Below are positions 33,778 to 46,258 of a stretch of DNA of 64,000 nucleotides, one piece after another. The position numbers were made by a program, and so were the translations under genes. Numbering within the stretch: the stretch's first letter is position 1; each line of letters starts with the position of its first letter. Source of the stretch: Mantis religiosa (lineage: Eukaryota; Arthropoda; Insecta; Mantodea; Mantidae). Below the pieces are notes generated by a model, which had not been told where the DNA came from, searched no databases, and was given only the letters and a program-made list of their open reading frames with translations. The DNA lies in contig CM060957.1 of the NCBI GenBank assembly GCA_030765055.1, positions 198,346,835 through 198,410,834 of the forward strand, in the 5' to 3' direction.

Positions 33778-34214
33778 TTATGTATATGTGAGTATTGTGA
33801 TAGTACCTCCTGTAATTTCTAAGTTAAAAGGAAACTCTTCATATCAAACTTGAGAGGTGATTGCTAATGAGTGAATCAGAGAGGACAGATACAAATTATT
33901 ATGTAGAGGAGTAAGATGATAACCAGGATAACTGGAACTGACGGATGAGCTCCATCTATTGATGCCAGTCCCTTCAGCAGATGATGCCAGTTGGGGAAGA
34001 GGAAATTTAAATTTGTAGGAAACAGTGTTTCTTAGTTGGAGTAGAAATAAAGTAAAAAAAGACTATTTTGTGATAGATGAGATGTAAGGTTATGGGAACC
34101 CAGTAATCTGTGGGTTTAATTACTTTGTTATGGTAGCAAGTAGATCATATCTGCCAAATTTATAAATCGATTAGAATAATTTGATTTAAAAATGAAGTTA
34201 ATAATTATCCAAGG
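33778..34214. other. Unassigned sequence
   Basis: No feature seen. Confidence 0.4.
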
Positions 34215-34422
34215 TCCAGCTGCATTAACCACGTGGGAAAAAATCTTCATAAACAAATATGAAAGAAAATTGTTTAATTTCAACAATACCTTTGAAGAAA
34301 ACCCAAACTTCAACTTCGACAGATACGAACCTATTACCTCCAATGAGTACACCAAACCAACATCGACAACAGCTGATGACGTTAGCAAGATCCTAAAGAA
34401 ATGCATTCTAGGTAAACACTAG
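34215..34422 (+). pseudogene. PLE C-terminal fragment
   Basis: About 69 residues: TTWEKIFINKYERKLFNFNN, then FDRYEPITSN and VSKILKKCILGKH, with TAG at 34420-34422. It matches the part after the GIY-YIG domain of the PLE at 26717-28141 (VWEKIFINKNRHRVMNFE). Its last codons contain the decayed hammerhead motif at 34370-34411. The 5' part of the element is gone. Confidence 0.75.
34370..34411 (+). ncRNA. Decayed hammerhead ribozyme motif at PLE fragment end
   Basis: CAG then core CTGATGA (34373-34379), helix II TTAG paired with CTAA (34382-34385 with 34393-34396), then GAAA (34398-34401). Helix III and the cleavage region (tgcattctag) have drifted from the CATGTC pattern. It lies over the end of the coding frame, as in the intact copies, with different helix II bases. 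Confidence 0.55.
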
Positions 34423-34516
34423 CAATAGGTGGAGCATTGAGTATTAGTTCGAATCAAAATTATATTACTTTTGTGCCTCATTGTATCATAGTCCTTAAAC
34501 ATTGGACTAGTTATAT

Positions 34517-35711
34517 TGTCACCCAATTATCGGAAGGCGCAACCAACTGGCGGCTGGGTGAGGGCCAGAAGAAGAACGGCGAACTACACTTCTGCGTGGA
34601 CTACCGAAAGCTGAATGTTGTCACTCGGAAGGACTGTTTCCCCTTACCCTGGTTTGACGACACCCTGGACACGCTAGCAGGTGCACAGTGGTTCTCGACC
34701 CTGGACCTGAAGTCGAGCTACTGGCAGGTAGCTCTAGACCCGAGAGTCAAGGAGAGGGCCGCATTCTCGACAGGCCAAGGGCTCTGGCAGTTCACAGTTA
34801 TGCCCTTTGGCCTCTGCAATGCACCAGCTACCTTCCAACGCCTCATGGAGTCAGTGATGAGAGGGCTGACTTTTGACGCCTGCCTGCTATACCTGGCCGA
34901 CAATATCAATGTCGGGAAGACTTTTGAAGACGATCTTGAGAATCTGAGTAAGGTACAACAGAGACTGCAGTAGACCAACTTGAAGCTGAATGCGCAGAAA
35001 TGCCAGCTCTTCCAAAAGGAATTTAACTACTTGGGCTACATAGTCTCAGTAACCAGGGTGGCCACAGACCCCGAGAAGACACATGCTATGGGAGATTGGC
35101 CTCGCCCAAAGGATAAGAAAGCGTTGCATATTCTTCTAGGGCTGTGCAGTTATTACTGCCACTTCATAAAGGGGTTCTCCAACTTCGCCAACCCCTCACC
35201 CGCCTAGCAGAGCAACACCAGCCTTATGTATGGACGGAGGACGCTGAAGACGCTTTCCAGCACCTGAAGAAGACCCTGTGCAGTGCTCCAATTTTGGGTT
35301 TCCCACAACCAGGTGGCGCCTTCACTGTGGACACCGATCACTGGCCATCTCTTTCCTCTCCCCCTGCGGTCGAGAATCTTTGGGGTTATTCACTGAAACG
35401 CGACACTTCCATAAACAGCGATATTCCTATAAAAAGGGATTGCAGTTGGCGAGTCAGTTCAGTTCTGGGCGAGCAGCTGTGAGGATCGTCCAGGGAGTGG
35501 ATGGACTGGAAGATGCTGTACGTGTATCAGAGGAGTTGTACATAACTGTGAGCGTGCAATGCACCTGTGACAGACGAACTGGTGAATTGTAATTTTGTGC
35601 GCTAAGTAATTCTATGTAATCGGCAAGTGTTTCAACTGTAATTCGGTGGAAAAAAGAACATTCTGAGTTTGTGCAATTGGACTTTTAATTTCACGAACCC
35701 ACAAATTTACA
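34517..35711 (+). mobile_element. Doubly deleted gypsy element with perfect 4-bp target duplication
   Basis: Begins with the first 50 bases of an LTR (TGTCACCCAATTATCGG), jumps into pol at the RT (KKNGELHFCVDYRKLN, about 34570), runs to the first RNase H residues (about 35340), then jumps to the 3' part of an LTR (about 35388-35711) ending in the common terminal sequence. ATAT flanks it at 34513-34516 and 35712-35715. It is therefore an intact insertion that lost most of both LTRs and the interior by two deletions. Confidence 0.85.
34568..35340 (+). pseudogene. gypsy pol fragment (reverse transcriptase to RNase H start)
   Basis: CVDYRKLNVVTRKDCFPLPW, STLDLKSSYWQVALDP, AFSTGQGLWQFTVMPFGLCN and LLYLADNINVGKTF, so the catalytic YLDD is YLAD. 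An in-frame TAG lies near 34971. The thumb and connection follow (MKLNAQKCQLFQKEFNYLGY, then a frameshift near 35190, YVWTEDAEDAFQHLKK and ILGFPQPGGAFTVDTD). The closest relative is pol at 51583-55016. Confidence 0.88.
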
Positions 35712-36657
35712 ATATGAAACTTGAATGCCTAAGCCTTTAACACTTTGTAGCCCAAAAGGCAAACTAAATTAGTAGTTGCCCCTTAGTTTCTATTCTCTGG
35801 AAGTAAACTTAAAATCAGACACAATATTAAAGGTTTAGATCTCTCAATGGGTACTATGCTGAATTACCGCACCAACATGAATGTCTAACAAACACTCACT
35901 AATTTAGGTGTACATTCTGTGTAACATATACAAATTTCAGTTGCAAGAGATTTTACTGTGGATCACATTGTCCTAAACGATCAAGTTCAACACTGAAGGG
36001 GGTCTTAAGGTTGAAGCACTCAGTTTGTCACAGAGGACATTGTTGACAATAGAAATGTAAGAAACAAGGACAGTCATTTTACAAATTCACATCACACATC
36101 TGGTCCCTAAGAACAAAGGATAGTGAAACTTCAAACATGTGATGCAATAAATTTTGGAATTTTGAAAGTTCATCAATGTCCATGTATAAGAAAACAGATT
36201 CTACTGATGTCTATTAGCTTATTACTCTTTGATTTACAGCAGATGACAAGAACATATGTAGCCAACCTCTGAAAGAAAACTCCACATACCAACAAAGGAA
36301 CTGTTTGGTACATAAAATATGAAACTAATTAGCTAATGATGTAACAGAACATCAGAAAATATGTGATTTCCAAGATATTCTCATAAGATGTGCGTGATTA
36401 TCTTAGTAAAGGCAGAATTGGCAAAATTGGCTAAGGTCCTCAAATTGACAGAAGTAAATTAGGCCAACTATGGTTGTCAAAAATATATTTGGATACAAAT
36501 GAGATGCGGTGCATTACATGCTTTAATAACAACAGGGCTATAGCAGGCTCTCTAACTTAACTGCAATGCAAGTAAGGTGAGTAGAACTCTGTCTTACTTT
36601 TGTTCCAGACCAGTTGTATACAGTACAACACAAGAAAGTTAATGCACGATATGTATA
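35712..36657. other. Unassigned AT-rich sequence
   Basis: No coding or repeat signal that I can support. Confidence 0.4.
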
Positions 36658-37610
36658 TGATGATCATGATGATGATTGTGTTTTAGGGCGCTCAACATCT
36701 GGGTCATCAGCGCCCTTAAAAACAAGTGGCCTACAAGCTAAATCAGAGTCTAAAACACTACAAATCTACACAATCAAATAAAACCAATGTAAAAACACTG
36801 CCATAGCGAAGAGGCCTCGTTTAAAATAGAAGTTAAAATTGTAAAATCAGTATAGGGATAAAATGGCCAAAAAAACCCCAAGATACTTGAGGTTAAATTC
36901 TAAAATCCACAGCTGAAACAAACCCTAAAACTTTGCCCACCACCGTTTCGTCATCCGCGAGGATCTCCGCCTAGCTGGCCGGCAGCTGGAGAGACCTACG
37001 GAGACGTCCCAAGCTAAAACAATCTAAAAGCAAGTGACGGATAGTCAGGTCAGCACTGCACAGTGGGCAAACGGGAACCGGAGTCCTATTCAATAAAAAG
37101 CTGTGGCTAAAATAACAATGCCCAATGCGCAACCGAGCCAAAATCACCTCCTCGCGACGAGATGACCGACAGGAGGTAACCCAGGGAATCGGAAGTTCCT
37201 TGACTGATCTAAGTTTATTATTGCGGAGAGCGGACCACTCTTCCTGCCAGCAGGTTTGCACAGCTCTCCGCAATAGGGCCCTAAAATCTTCTGATGTCAC
37301 ACATGGTACTCGAACCCGTGGCTTCATGGTAGCCGTCTTGCCTGCCGAATCCGCCATTTCATTCCCCCGCAAGCCTACGTGACCAGGAATCCATGCACAC
37401 ACCAAGCTCACGCCAGAAGAGTGTAAAACGTGGAGGGCATCTTGTATCCGCTGCACAATAGGGTGGTAGTTGTACAGCTGCCATAGACTTTGAAGTGCAC
37501 TGAGGGAATCGCTCAGGATTAAGCAGTTCCCCAACTTTCGTTGACGTACGTGTAAAATGGCCCAGTATACTGCATAGCGCTCTGCAGTAAAAATGCAAGT
37601 GCTAGTGTGG
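36658..37610 (-). pseudogene. LINE 3' end with RNase H domain
   Basis: Read on the minus strand: the RNase H domain carries E in TAERYAVYW (about 37580), D in LILSDSLSALQSL (about 37520-37480), and H and D in WIPGHVGLRGNEMADSAGKT (about 37395-37335), so three of its catalytic acids remain; the first strand is lost to 5' truncation near 37610. After it come EEVILARLRIGHCYFSHSFL and a CPLC-x-H zinc-like end (PVCPLCSADLTIRHLLLDC). The stop is near 36971. The 3' UTR contains an inverted repeat (ggcgct / agcgcc) and ends in ATC repeats at 36658-36675. The order suggests an I- or R1-type LINE. Confidence 0.85.
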
Positions 37611-37617
37611 AATCCGA

Positions 37618-37975
37618 ATGTATACGATATGTATATGCTTACATCATTTTGTAAGGAAGTTTTAAGGAAATTTGAAACTAAACTTTCTGGTATGCGAGTT
37701 CTAAGTAGAGAGGTCGTTCATTTGTTTGTAAATGAAATCAGAGAGGCCGAACCATTTTTGATAGTAAAAGATACATAAAGGGCTGTGTGCTTACGGAGCT
37801 GAATTTACACAATATCAGCAAAAGGTTAGAATGGTTATCTTCTCAAAAATCTGTTAGTCACCTTGCACAAGAAACTGACATTTCAAAAGATTCATTACAG
37901 AAAGCAACATAACTTTTAATATTCAAAATATATAAGGTTACTTTTGTCTAGGCATCAAAATCAGGAAAATTTCTA
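37618..37975 (+). pseudogene. Transposase-derived helix-turn-helix fragment (DUF4817-like)
   Basis: Two frames together read LSREVVHLFVNEIREAEPFL (about 37695-37757) and LNLHNISKRLEWLSSQKS then HLAQETDISKDSLQKAT (about 37800-37910), and end FKIYKVTFV. This resembles the N-terminal DNA-binding region of Tc1/IS630-like transposases found in many copies in insect genomes. One frameshift and a stop break it. It abuts the LINE fragment. Confidence 0.5.
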
Positions 37976-39269
37976 TAACTGAAATTTGAGAACTGTTAAT
38001 GCTAGAACAGCTGATCTATGATGAATACTGTTCATGATAAAGGATAGTATGTATAATAAATACGACTCATCAAAAAATTAATAAATGAATAACTGTTTGT
38101 TGTTGACAGTCATACATATGACATGTTGAATGTACCTGAAGTTTACTTAGGATGGGACCTGAGGAGCAAACAAAGAAACAAACAATGATATGGGTGTGTG
38201 AGTGATGTGGATGAATCTGAATAAAGATGTGAATGGTTAATTGGAACTTGCTTATGCGTTAAATTTAAATACTAAGTTTGGCAATTTTCAAGATCCATAA
38301 GGTGTCTTGTTCAAATATATATTATAACTAATACACATTTCCTAATTACATTTACTTAATAAACTACTAATACATGTACAAAAAATGTAAATACAACATA
38401 GGTAGAAAATAAAATGCTGGATAATATTAAACCCTCCCATGATCTTGCTTGTAAACAAAATATGGTTGCTCTATTGTTATATGGTATAAACATAGCACAC
38501 ATTATTACACAGAAGCAGTGGCTGTATTGTTATTTCTTTTAGCAGGTATCATGCATTGCTTTATTATTTTACTGCATGAGGTCATACTGAGAAACCTGGT
38601 AAAACAAGTTAATTGTACAGGGCTGCACAATATAAAAAGAACATCAAACCAGAAGAAAAAGAAGAGGAGTAATTTCTGGTTAAACCACAGGAAGATGGCG
38701 TAGATATATGGCAGGCTTGATGTCATAGCTGGAGAGTTGCCAACTGTGAAAGCATGCTTTTGCTGAAAATCCTGACACTATATATGCAAACTAACCATAT
38801 AATACATAAGGAACCTGTTTTTGTTTTTCTTCTTTTTCTCCTGATGTTTGTACATGCCTTGGGTACGGTTGAGCAAATCATGTTTTAAAAGAGCCTTAGA
38901 AAAACCTCAAAATGTCCACTGGAACCTCTATAAGAAAGCTTGATTGGAATGTGACTGTTACAGCTAAGTGGTACAAAAGCAAAATATCTACATAAGTACC
39001 AAAACCAAGACCCAAACTCAGATCCTTCCTTATAATTTAAGTGTTAAGCATAAATATATTTTATACAGAAAAAACACAGGAATTTAATTAAATTGCTTCA
39101 CAAAATAAATTCTTCATATATCATATATATTTGTTATATTTAAGCAACCACTATATAATGACAAACAGTGCATTTCGACTTTGCATCATCTTCTGAAATG
39201 TTTTTCTATAAAACTAAGAATGCCTTTGTTGAAGTTAGTGATAATTTAATACAGGATTGGAAAGATACA
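37976..39269. other. Unassigned AT-rich sequence near the middle of the inverted duplication
   Basis: No gene or repeat that I can support. Confidence 0.4.
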
Positions 39270-39549
39270 GTCAGACTGAAAAATTCAATACCATAGCTTG
39301 GATTTGAACCATGTATCTTCTGGTCTCCGTCCAGCCGCTTTATACCATTGACCTACTATGGCCAACGTGCTGACATGACATTAAATTCTCCAACTGACTT
39401 GTATGTAGGAGAATCCTTAGTGGTCTACCAGGAAACATACGAGTCAGTTGGAGAATTTAATGTCATGCTGGCACTTTGGCCACAGTAGCTCAATTGTTTA
39501 GATTCGTGGTTTAAATCCCGGCTATGGCATTGAATTTTTCAGTCTGACT
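39270..39549. mobile_element. Inverted dimer of the SINE-like repeat (copies 4 and 5)
   Basis: An antisense copy (39270 to about 39395) faces a sense copy (about 39424-39549) across a spacer of about 27 nt. Outer ends are gtcagactgaaaaattcaat and its reverse complement; inner ends are ctccaactgactt and gtcagttggag. Both carry the tRNA-like part. Confidence 0.75.
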
Positions 39550-40861
39550 AAGAACAATTAATTTCCAAAAATAAGATTGTATAGAAATGTACATTCACTT
39601 TTATTTTTACTCGTGACATTATTTCTCCATGCCTCAAGCATATTTTAACATTTACAATAAACTAATTTTAAATTCACTTATAATTCAATATTTAAACTAC
39701 TCTTTTATGTTTTATCATCTCAATTATTATACACTGCCAGTATCCTTACACATTACAGTATTGCTAATTTATAACAAGAAAATGTGTTGGCAACATCTCT
39801 AAATTTTGGCATTTTCAACACTCCGCAGTTGGCAACAGTTTCCGTCATTCCATACCGAAAGTCTACGCCGTCTTTCTGCAGTTTAACCGAATTTTCGCTC
39901 TATATATTTAGAGTAAAGCAATTACATTTAGCAATATATTGAGAATTTACGAGTATCACATTTAACATGAGCTAGCTACGTCACAGCCTTACTGTTACTA
40001 ACAGAACCCTAACCACTTTCATATAACCATGGATGAAGTTGCCTCAACTCTCTCCCATATAAACCAGACAAATATTACTGGTAGTGAATTGCCGCCCTGC
40101 ACTGCTCTTTGAATGCGAGTACACGCGAGAATAACCTAACAGACCTACTTGTACCTCTTAAGACATTCGCTATATAACATATGTACTTATAAACCATACG
40201 AGATTTTGTATCACTTTGTGATTCTACAGAGCAACAAATAGAAAGTTAATTTTATATCAAATTAGGTTAAAAGAACTGATGTATCATACCTGTGACTCTC
40301 CCTTATTTCCTGTACATACACAAAAACAACTCGTGGATCTGTACAATTGAAGAGAACGTCTGCTCTAATTGCTTCTACCAGCGCTTGCTGTTCGCTTCTT
40401 TCGAGACACAAAGAAATATAAGAATACTTGAGACAACTTCACCAATTCAAATGTTATGTTGCTCTTTAAAATTTCTGTACTACCAAATTCACATCTGACA
40501 TTGAGTTTAATTAGGAATTAGTAACTTAACTTTACTTAAAACGTAACAATAAATACTGAATATAAAATAATTGAGATATCGCAAAAGCAATAATCAATGG
40601 AGGCCTGACCATTATAGTTAATGCGTAAATTTTGAATTTTCACCGCCAGCATGATCCAACATCGTATACAATCATGAATGGAGTCTCGCGTCATATTTTA
40701 GTACTGTAATTAAACAGTGAAATAAACCTTACAATTAAAAATTCGTAGCACAAGCAATACTACAGGTAACAGTCTTTATTTATAGACTATTTTGAAAGGC
40801 CACACCTTCATCTAGCATCTGCATATTTTTAATTTAAATGAAAACTAGGATTTGGTTAAGC
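39550..40861. other. Unassigned AT-rich sequence
   Basis: No supportable feature. Confidence 0.4.
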
Positions 40862-41250
40862 TCAATTCAATTCAATTTTATTCATCCTTTAGAATCAAAT
40901 CTGTACATAGTACCTTGATATAGGATACGTCAGTAATTTACACTTAATATTACAAAGTTAAACATCAAATATACCTAACCTACATTCAATTATATTGTGA
41001 CACAAATTGGATATAATTATGAATGAGAGAAATGAACAAGCTAAGTAAATTCATATTTTATGTTTATCTGGATTTGTTAAATTGCAGATATTCCTTTACT
41101 GTGTAAAAGCAGTGCTCCTGTAAGAAAGCCCTTGTTTTAGTTTTAAACATGTTGTAGTTATCTATGCTTTTGATGTCATTAGGAAGGGAATTATAAACTA
41201 AAGTACCTTTTTATTTGTGATTTTGTATTATTAAGCTATTGATTTAACAT
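40862..41250 (-). pseudogene. LINE ORF2 C-terminus and 3' end
   Basis: Minus-strand frame VYNSLPNDIKSIDNYNMF then KTKTRAFLQEHCFYTVKEYL (about 41195-41080), the C-terminal pattern of many insect CR1/RTE-like LINEs. The 3' UTR ends in ATTGA repeats (gaattgaattgag, 40862-40880). Upstream sequence to about 41500 may be more of the same element but is too decayed to assign. Confidence 0.65.
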
Positions 41251-42532
41251 TTTAATATGTTTTATAACATTTCTAAAATTAGATTATAATATTACTAATT
41301 TTAATATGTCCATCCAGTCCTTTGTATAATAATAGTAGAAGCTTGTCATTTACGTTCTTATTAATACTGCAACCAATTAGCACTTGTTCTTTGTTACCTA
41401 CATATGTATCTTTCCACAACTACAATATGGGTCCTACCCTTTTATTTTAATTTTGTACAGTAGTGAGGGAGTTAAAGCTCTTCGTAGTGTAATATGGAAG
41501 ATACCTTACAGATGTTTACTAGCAGAAAGCAACCTGATGTAACTGATACCTTGTCACTTGTTACAGACTCACAATGTGATACAGAAAGTTTGTGTAGGTT
41601 ACACGTATGATGTGTAGGGGTGTTCAGTGTGGCATAAATTGAATGATGCTGAACAAACTTCTATATCCTACGACTGTGGTTTGTGTCTCTGCAGAGGTTA
41701 AGAGCAAGAGTAAACTTTAATATTTGTTTGTAATGAACCATGAAGAGCAAAATTATCGCATGTAGAGGCTAAAATTGTGGTAACATTTATACGATAATGA
41801 TCCGTGTCTTTCATGGTTGTACTCAAGAAAGTTTGACGAGTTGTGTTATAGAAAACATAATGAACTAACAGCTGAGGATCGTAAGCTGCAAAGCATAGCC
41901 GAGCAATGGCAAAACGTAGCCAAAATATCAGTGTAGCTAAAACTTAATAATCCTTAACTACATTTATTAAAGCAGAATGTATCTACTCTAAAATTAATAA
42001 TGTAACTGTTTAGGAAGCGTTAGCCATACAGAACTGGAGCGTGTTGTATATTTAGAAGTCTGGACACTGACACAACAGAGCCTTTAGATACCTTGTTTAA
42101 TGACCTGAACGTGTATTATTGTACATTTAACTTACGTTTTAGGACTCTTCATCAAACCTAGCAATAATGATGATAAATGCAAATAAACAGCTCCAAAGTT
42201 ATCATTTCATCCTTGGCAGGGAACTTACACACCAACCCCTAAGTCCACATGTTCTCATGTTGTGTTTTAACTCCTTCGTTATACTAACAACCAATACTAG
42301 CAGATAAATGTCACTTTCTGAATGCTGAGTTTGCTGTCTCTTTAGAAGGTATGACTTCTCTCTCCCTACAGTAGACAAGTCTCCTTGGTGCCAGTCGTAA
42401 GGGAACCCAAACTGTTATAATAATGTACTTGTTACAGAGTTACAACAATTATATTAGCATATTACACTATATTGATAAATATAAACTTATTGTTTTTTCC
42501 CTAAAGTAATGAATCTGAATCTGCATAATGTT
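41251..42532. other. Unassigned sequence
   Basis: Possibly more decayed LINE near its left edge; nothing else supportable. Confidence 0.35.
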
Positions 42533-42708
42533 GATGTGTATCTCAGATACGAGAGACCCTAGTGGTTCACCATGAATATATATGAGTTAAATGGCAAATT
42601 TAATGTCAGGACGGCAAGTTGGCCATGGTAGCTCACTGGGTAAGATTGACTGGACAAAAACTAGGAGATCCGTGGTTCAAATCCCGGACATGGCATTGAA
42701 TTTTTCAC
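42533..42708 (+). mobile_element. SINE-like repeat (copy 6)
   Basis: Sense copy starting gatgtgtatctcagatacg, with ggccatggtagctcactggg and box B gtggttcaaatcccgg, ending cattgaatttttcac. Confidence 0.7.
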
Positions 42709-44007
42709 TTTAAAGTTAAATTTTATAAATTTGCTTCAAAATGCAGAAAAAAAGCTAGTCTTCACTAACATCTTATGTCTGACTGAATCAAACTTCATTT
42801 ATAAGCAAAGACAAACCCTCAAATTTGTAAATTGATCTTTGCTGCTCCTGTGTAAGGAGTTTGCTGTAAACCGCTGACACTTTCTGGTGGAAAGAGCAAT
42901 CCCAAATGTACACTATTCAATGAAACCAGACCATTAAGGCAATTTTTACTCTCATATCCGTCTTTAGTGGTGCAAAATTAGTTAGCTTATTTTGTTTGTG
43001 TAATTTTGGTAAGTGTAATTGATAATGAAGCAATGCAATAAGCTGTTGTATAGATTAGGGCATGCTGCCTTTCATTTGTCTTGAGACAACAACAGGTGTT
43101 TTACATTTAAAGGTCTACTTGCTCAATATTTCAAAAATAGGTATTGACAAGTTACTACATGATCATAACCTAAAAGTTAATCTTCATAATTTCACCAATC
43201 ACATTTACTAAGTAGCACTGAAGAGCACATTGGTCGGAGTTTGCTAAGAAAATTTATAAAAATTATGATTAAATAATTCTTCTCGGGATCTCAGCCAGGT
43301 GAATTCTGGAGAAGTTTCCAAGCTTTAAAGAGCTAACATTGCTCTCATCTTCAGGGAATGATGTAGATGATGAATGATGAATGATGTATCTTCCAGCTTC
43401 CAGGGACATATTTACGCATTCAGATCACAATTACTGTAGAAAATACAGGTGTATAATAACAATTTAATGTAATATTAGCAATATTTCAGCTCAAATTTGT
43501 TTCAGGACTTAACCATGGCCTTTGCTGTAACAACATCAAAACTCTACTCTGAAGACAAACTGAACATTAACTCAATCTGTTTCAAACTGCATGCAGAAAG
43601 CGTACTGTTTATTTATGCTTGATTTAAGTGTTGTCAGGAAGGAATTTTGTTATTTTTCGTGCTACTCTGTGTTGAGTAAAATAATGTTGGGAAACCGTTA
43701 CCATATGAAACATAAAACATGAATCTGTCGTGTTCTAAGTAGGGTAGAGATTGGATTTTTGTACGGTCATGATGAGAAAATAAAATCTTTCTTACCATCA
43801 GATCAACACTTGTCATTTTTAAATATTAAAATCTGAGCAGAATTAATGAGAATGTTCTCAGTTCTGGTGCGTGAGATGCAGGATCCACATTCGGCAGTGC
43901 TGGTAGGAGCAGCAAGCTTATGATTTGCTGGAGTCTTAAGTATGACATGCCTCCATGTATCTTAAACTTTTGTGAAGATTATAACAGGAAATATATGTAT
44001 TTACCAG
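42709..44007. other. Unassigned sequence with one hammerhead-like stretch
   Basis: Only a weak candidate at 43311-43354 (minus): CTGAAGA, a hairpin AGAGC/GCTCT, and GAAA about a dozen bases further on than expected. No coding relic adjoins it, so it is reported only as a finding. Confidence 0.35.
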
Positions 44008-44375
44008 TAACAATAAAACTTAAACAAGGATACATGACAGATAGATTGAAGCATGGATCTCCTGGTTTCCATTCAGTTGCTCTAACCCATTGAGCTACCA
44101 TGGCGAACTTGCCGTCATACCATTAAATTCTCCCATTGCTCATATATTTTTCCCTGATAAAGTACTAGGGGCTCTCACATCCGAGATACTATGGCGACTT
44201 ACTACTGAAAGTTCTTAAGTCCCAGGCTTCATCATTTTAACTCTTATTATTTTAGTTAATTGATGGAAATTAACTATTTCTTCATACTAGCCGTATACAG
44301 GCTAAGGTTTTTGATAGATAAACTAATTAGTTAAAATAATAAGGATTAATTCCCATCAATTAACTAAAATTACAC
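44008..44375 (-). mobile_element. SINE-like repeat (copy 7, long form)
   Basis: Antisense copy including the 5' arm (ccatcaattaactaaaat appears twice at that end, 44250-44375), the central part (ggggctctcacatccgagat on the + strand) and the tRNA-like part (gcatggatctcctggtttcc, gagctaccatggc). With copy 3 it defines the full unit of roughly 340 bp. Confidence 0.7.
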
Positions 44376-44599
44376 TCTTCTGTTTCTGTATTTTATTTTG
44401 TACTTTAGATATCTCTAGTGCTGGTCTTAAGGCATTTTGGCTAAGCAGATCCTTTAAATATCCTAATACAATGTATTTAGAGTTAAGCTTTAATATCATG
44501 ACTTTCATTTGTTTTATGCAACGGGGAAATGCTTCCTAGACCAAGAAAATTTGTTAGTGAGAATGTTTTATCTGATTATTACTTTCATTTCCTGCTTAT

Positions 44600-45245
44600 A
44601 CTTTACTTAAAGCTTAATAAGCTTTCATAGTTTACTGATGTGACTTGATGAAACTTTTCTGATATTACTACAATAGTATCATTTACAAAGAGCTCATCTG
44701 TCTGCTCCTTTCTGAGATTTTAATGACAAGTCATTTATAACTATTAAAAATAACAATAGCTGGACATAGAGCCTTATGGGACATCTTTAGTAATAATGCA
44801 TGATACCAACTCATATCCATTATCCTGGTTTCCTGGATTGTTTTAAAGAAATATTTGAACTAGTTTATAGAGATCTCAACCATCATAAATTGTAGCAAGA
44901 GGTTGTCCAATGCCATAGCTAAATCACAAAATATTACTAATGGTAATGGTTTATTATTGAATGCTCTTAGTAATTATTAAGTTGGCGTGTATGTTTCTTT
45001 ATGTAGAAGCAAATTAGATTGATGGAAGAATATTGTTTAATCCAATGTATCCTGTAACTCAGTTGTATACTGACAGAAAAGTCTGTCAGCAGTGAGATTA
45101 GCCTAATATTGGAAGTCAGCATAGAGGCTCAACTGTTTTCTTTTTTTTTTTTTTGTTTAATATCTCTGATAAAGGAGAATGAGTGATATATGGCTGAGAG
45201 TCTTTATGCTCTATTAAGATGTATGTGGTACTTATGTCATCCCAG
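44600..45245 (-). pseudogene. Old LINE reverse transcriptase relic, arm B
   Basis: Inverted homologue of 32281-32900: on the minus strand LRLISLLTDFSVSIQLSYR-like sequence (about 45100-45040), FCDLAMALDNLL-like sequence (about 44940-44890) and ELFVNDTIVVISEK (about 44697-44655) in place of FADD. It marks how far the inverted duplication reaches. Confidence 0.6.
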
Positions 45246-46079
45246 GCATAACATATTCTTGTTTTTAATGATGTAGTAATTTATCTCCTCTCTCTAGGAG
45301 TTGTAGAATCAATTTCAAATTGAGGTTAATTTTCAGATACAGTTTTAATATAGAGTTTTAAGTGCAGTGTAGTTTCGGTAATTCTTTTTTGTATTTTTGC
45401 TACATTAAGAAAATGTGTTAAAGGTATAAGACAGAATTTGTGACTTATTAGTTTCGGATGATTAATAGATCAGTAATACTACTTGCAGTAATTGTCCATT
45501 TTAAGTTTATATTTTATTTCACAAGTTTTATTTTTGTTATGGGATTCATCAATAGCTACTGAGTCGTTCTTTCCTATTGAATCATTTTTCTCTTATTTCT
45601 GTTTTAGTTTATAACTCTACTACTTATTTTTAGTGTTTTTTAATGTTATGGTTATAGCATGTTTGATATAGTTGAAAATTTCTTCTATTTGTACAGGACT
45701 TCCATATACATGAAGTAATTGAAGGTCTGCCTTGTGATAAATGTATTGTTATCTCAGTGAAAATAGCTTAAAATGTTAATAGTAGTATTTTAGAAGTTCA
45801 TCAAATTTGTCATTTACTTTAGTCTAGGTAGACATAAGCCATTATGTCATATTTTAGCACTAATTTAAATTTATTGATATGCTGACCACTGACTATTCGT
45901 GCTGTAATTTTGTAATGTCTGTCTTGCTCACAAGTGCTGTTATTAGAAGTTGTTTGGGTTCCCTCATAGCGAGAGAGCCGAAACAAATTGACTGGATAGA
46001 CGAGATTAAGGATAGAGCGTCGGCGCAACTGGGATGAATGAATGTTGGAGCAATTCATGGAATTTTAGTTTCTAGAACT
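45246..46079. other. Upstream flank of gene B
   Basis: Presumed promoter region; no decisive motif. The right end is conserved with the region just upstream of gene A (tctagaacttttaatttgtg). Confidence 0.4.
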
Positions 46080-46258
46080 TTTAATTTGTGAATGGAAGGT
46101 TGTAAACGCAGTGTAATATCAGGTTCAGTTGAGTTACTAGTTATGATTGTACCAGTGATTATCAGAGTTGTTAAGAATCATTTGGCTGGAGCAGTTGTGT
46201 TCTTGGTATTGGGTATTGGTCTGTCAGTAGTGAATGTGTAGAAGTGCCATCAGTACAG
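46080..46258 (+). other. Non-coding 5' exon of zinc-finger gene B
   Basis: Ends CAGTACAG at 46258 followed by GTTAGTGA. The partner in gene A (31128-31300) is conserved and inverted. The 5' limit is arbitrary. Confidence 0.6.
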
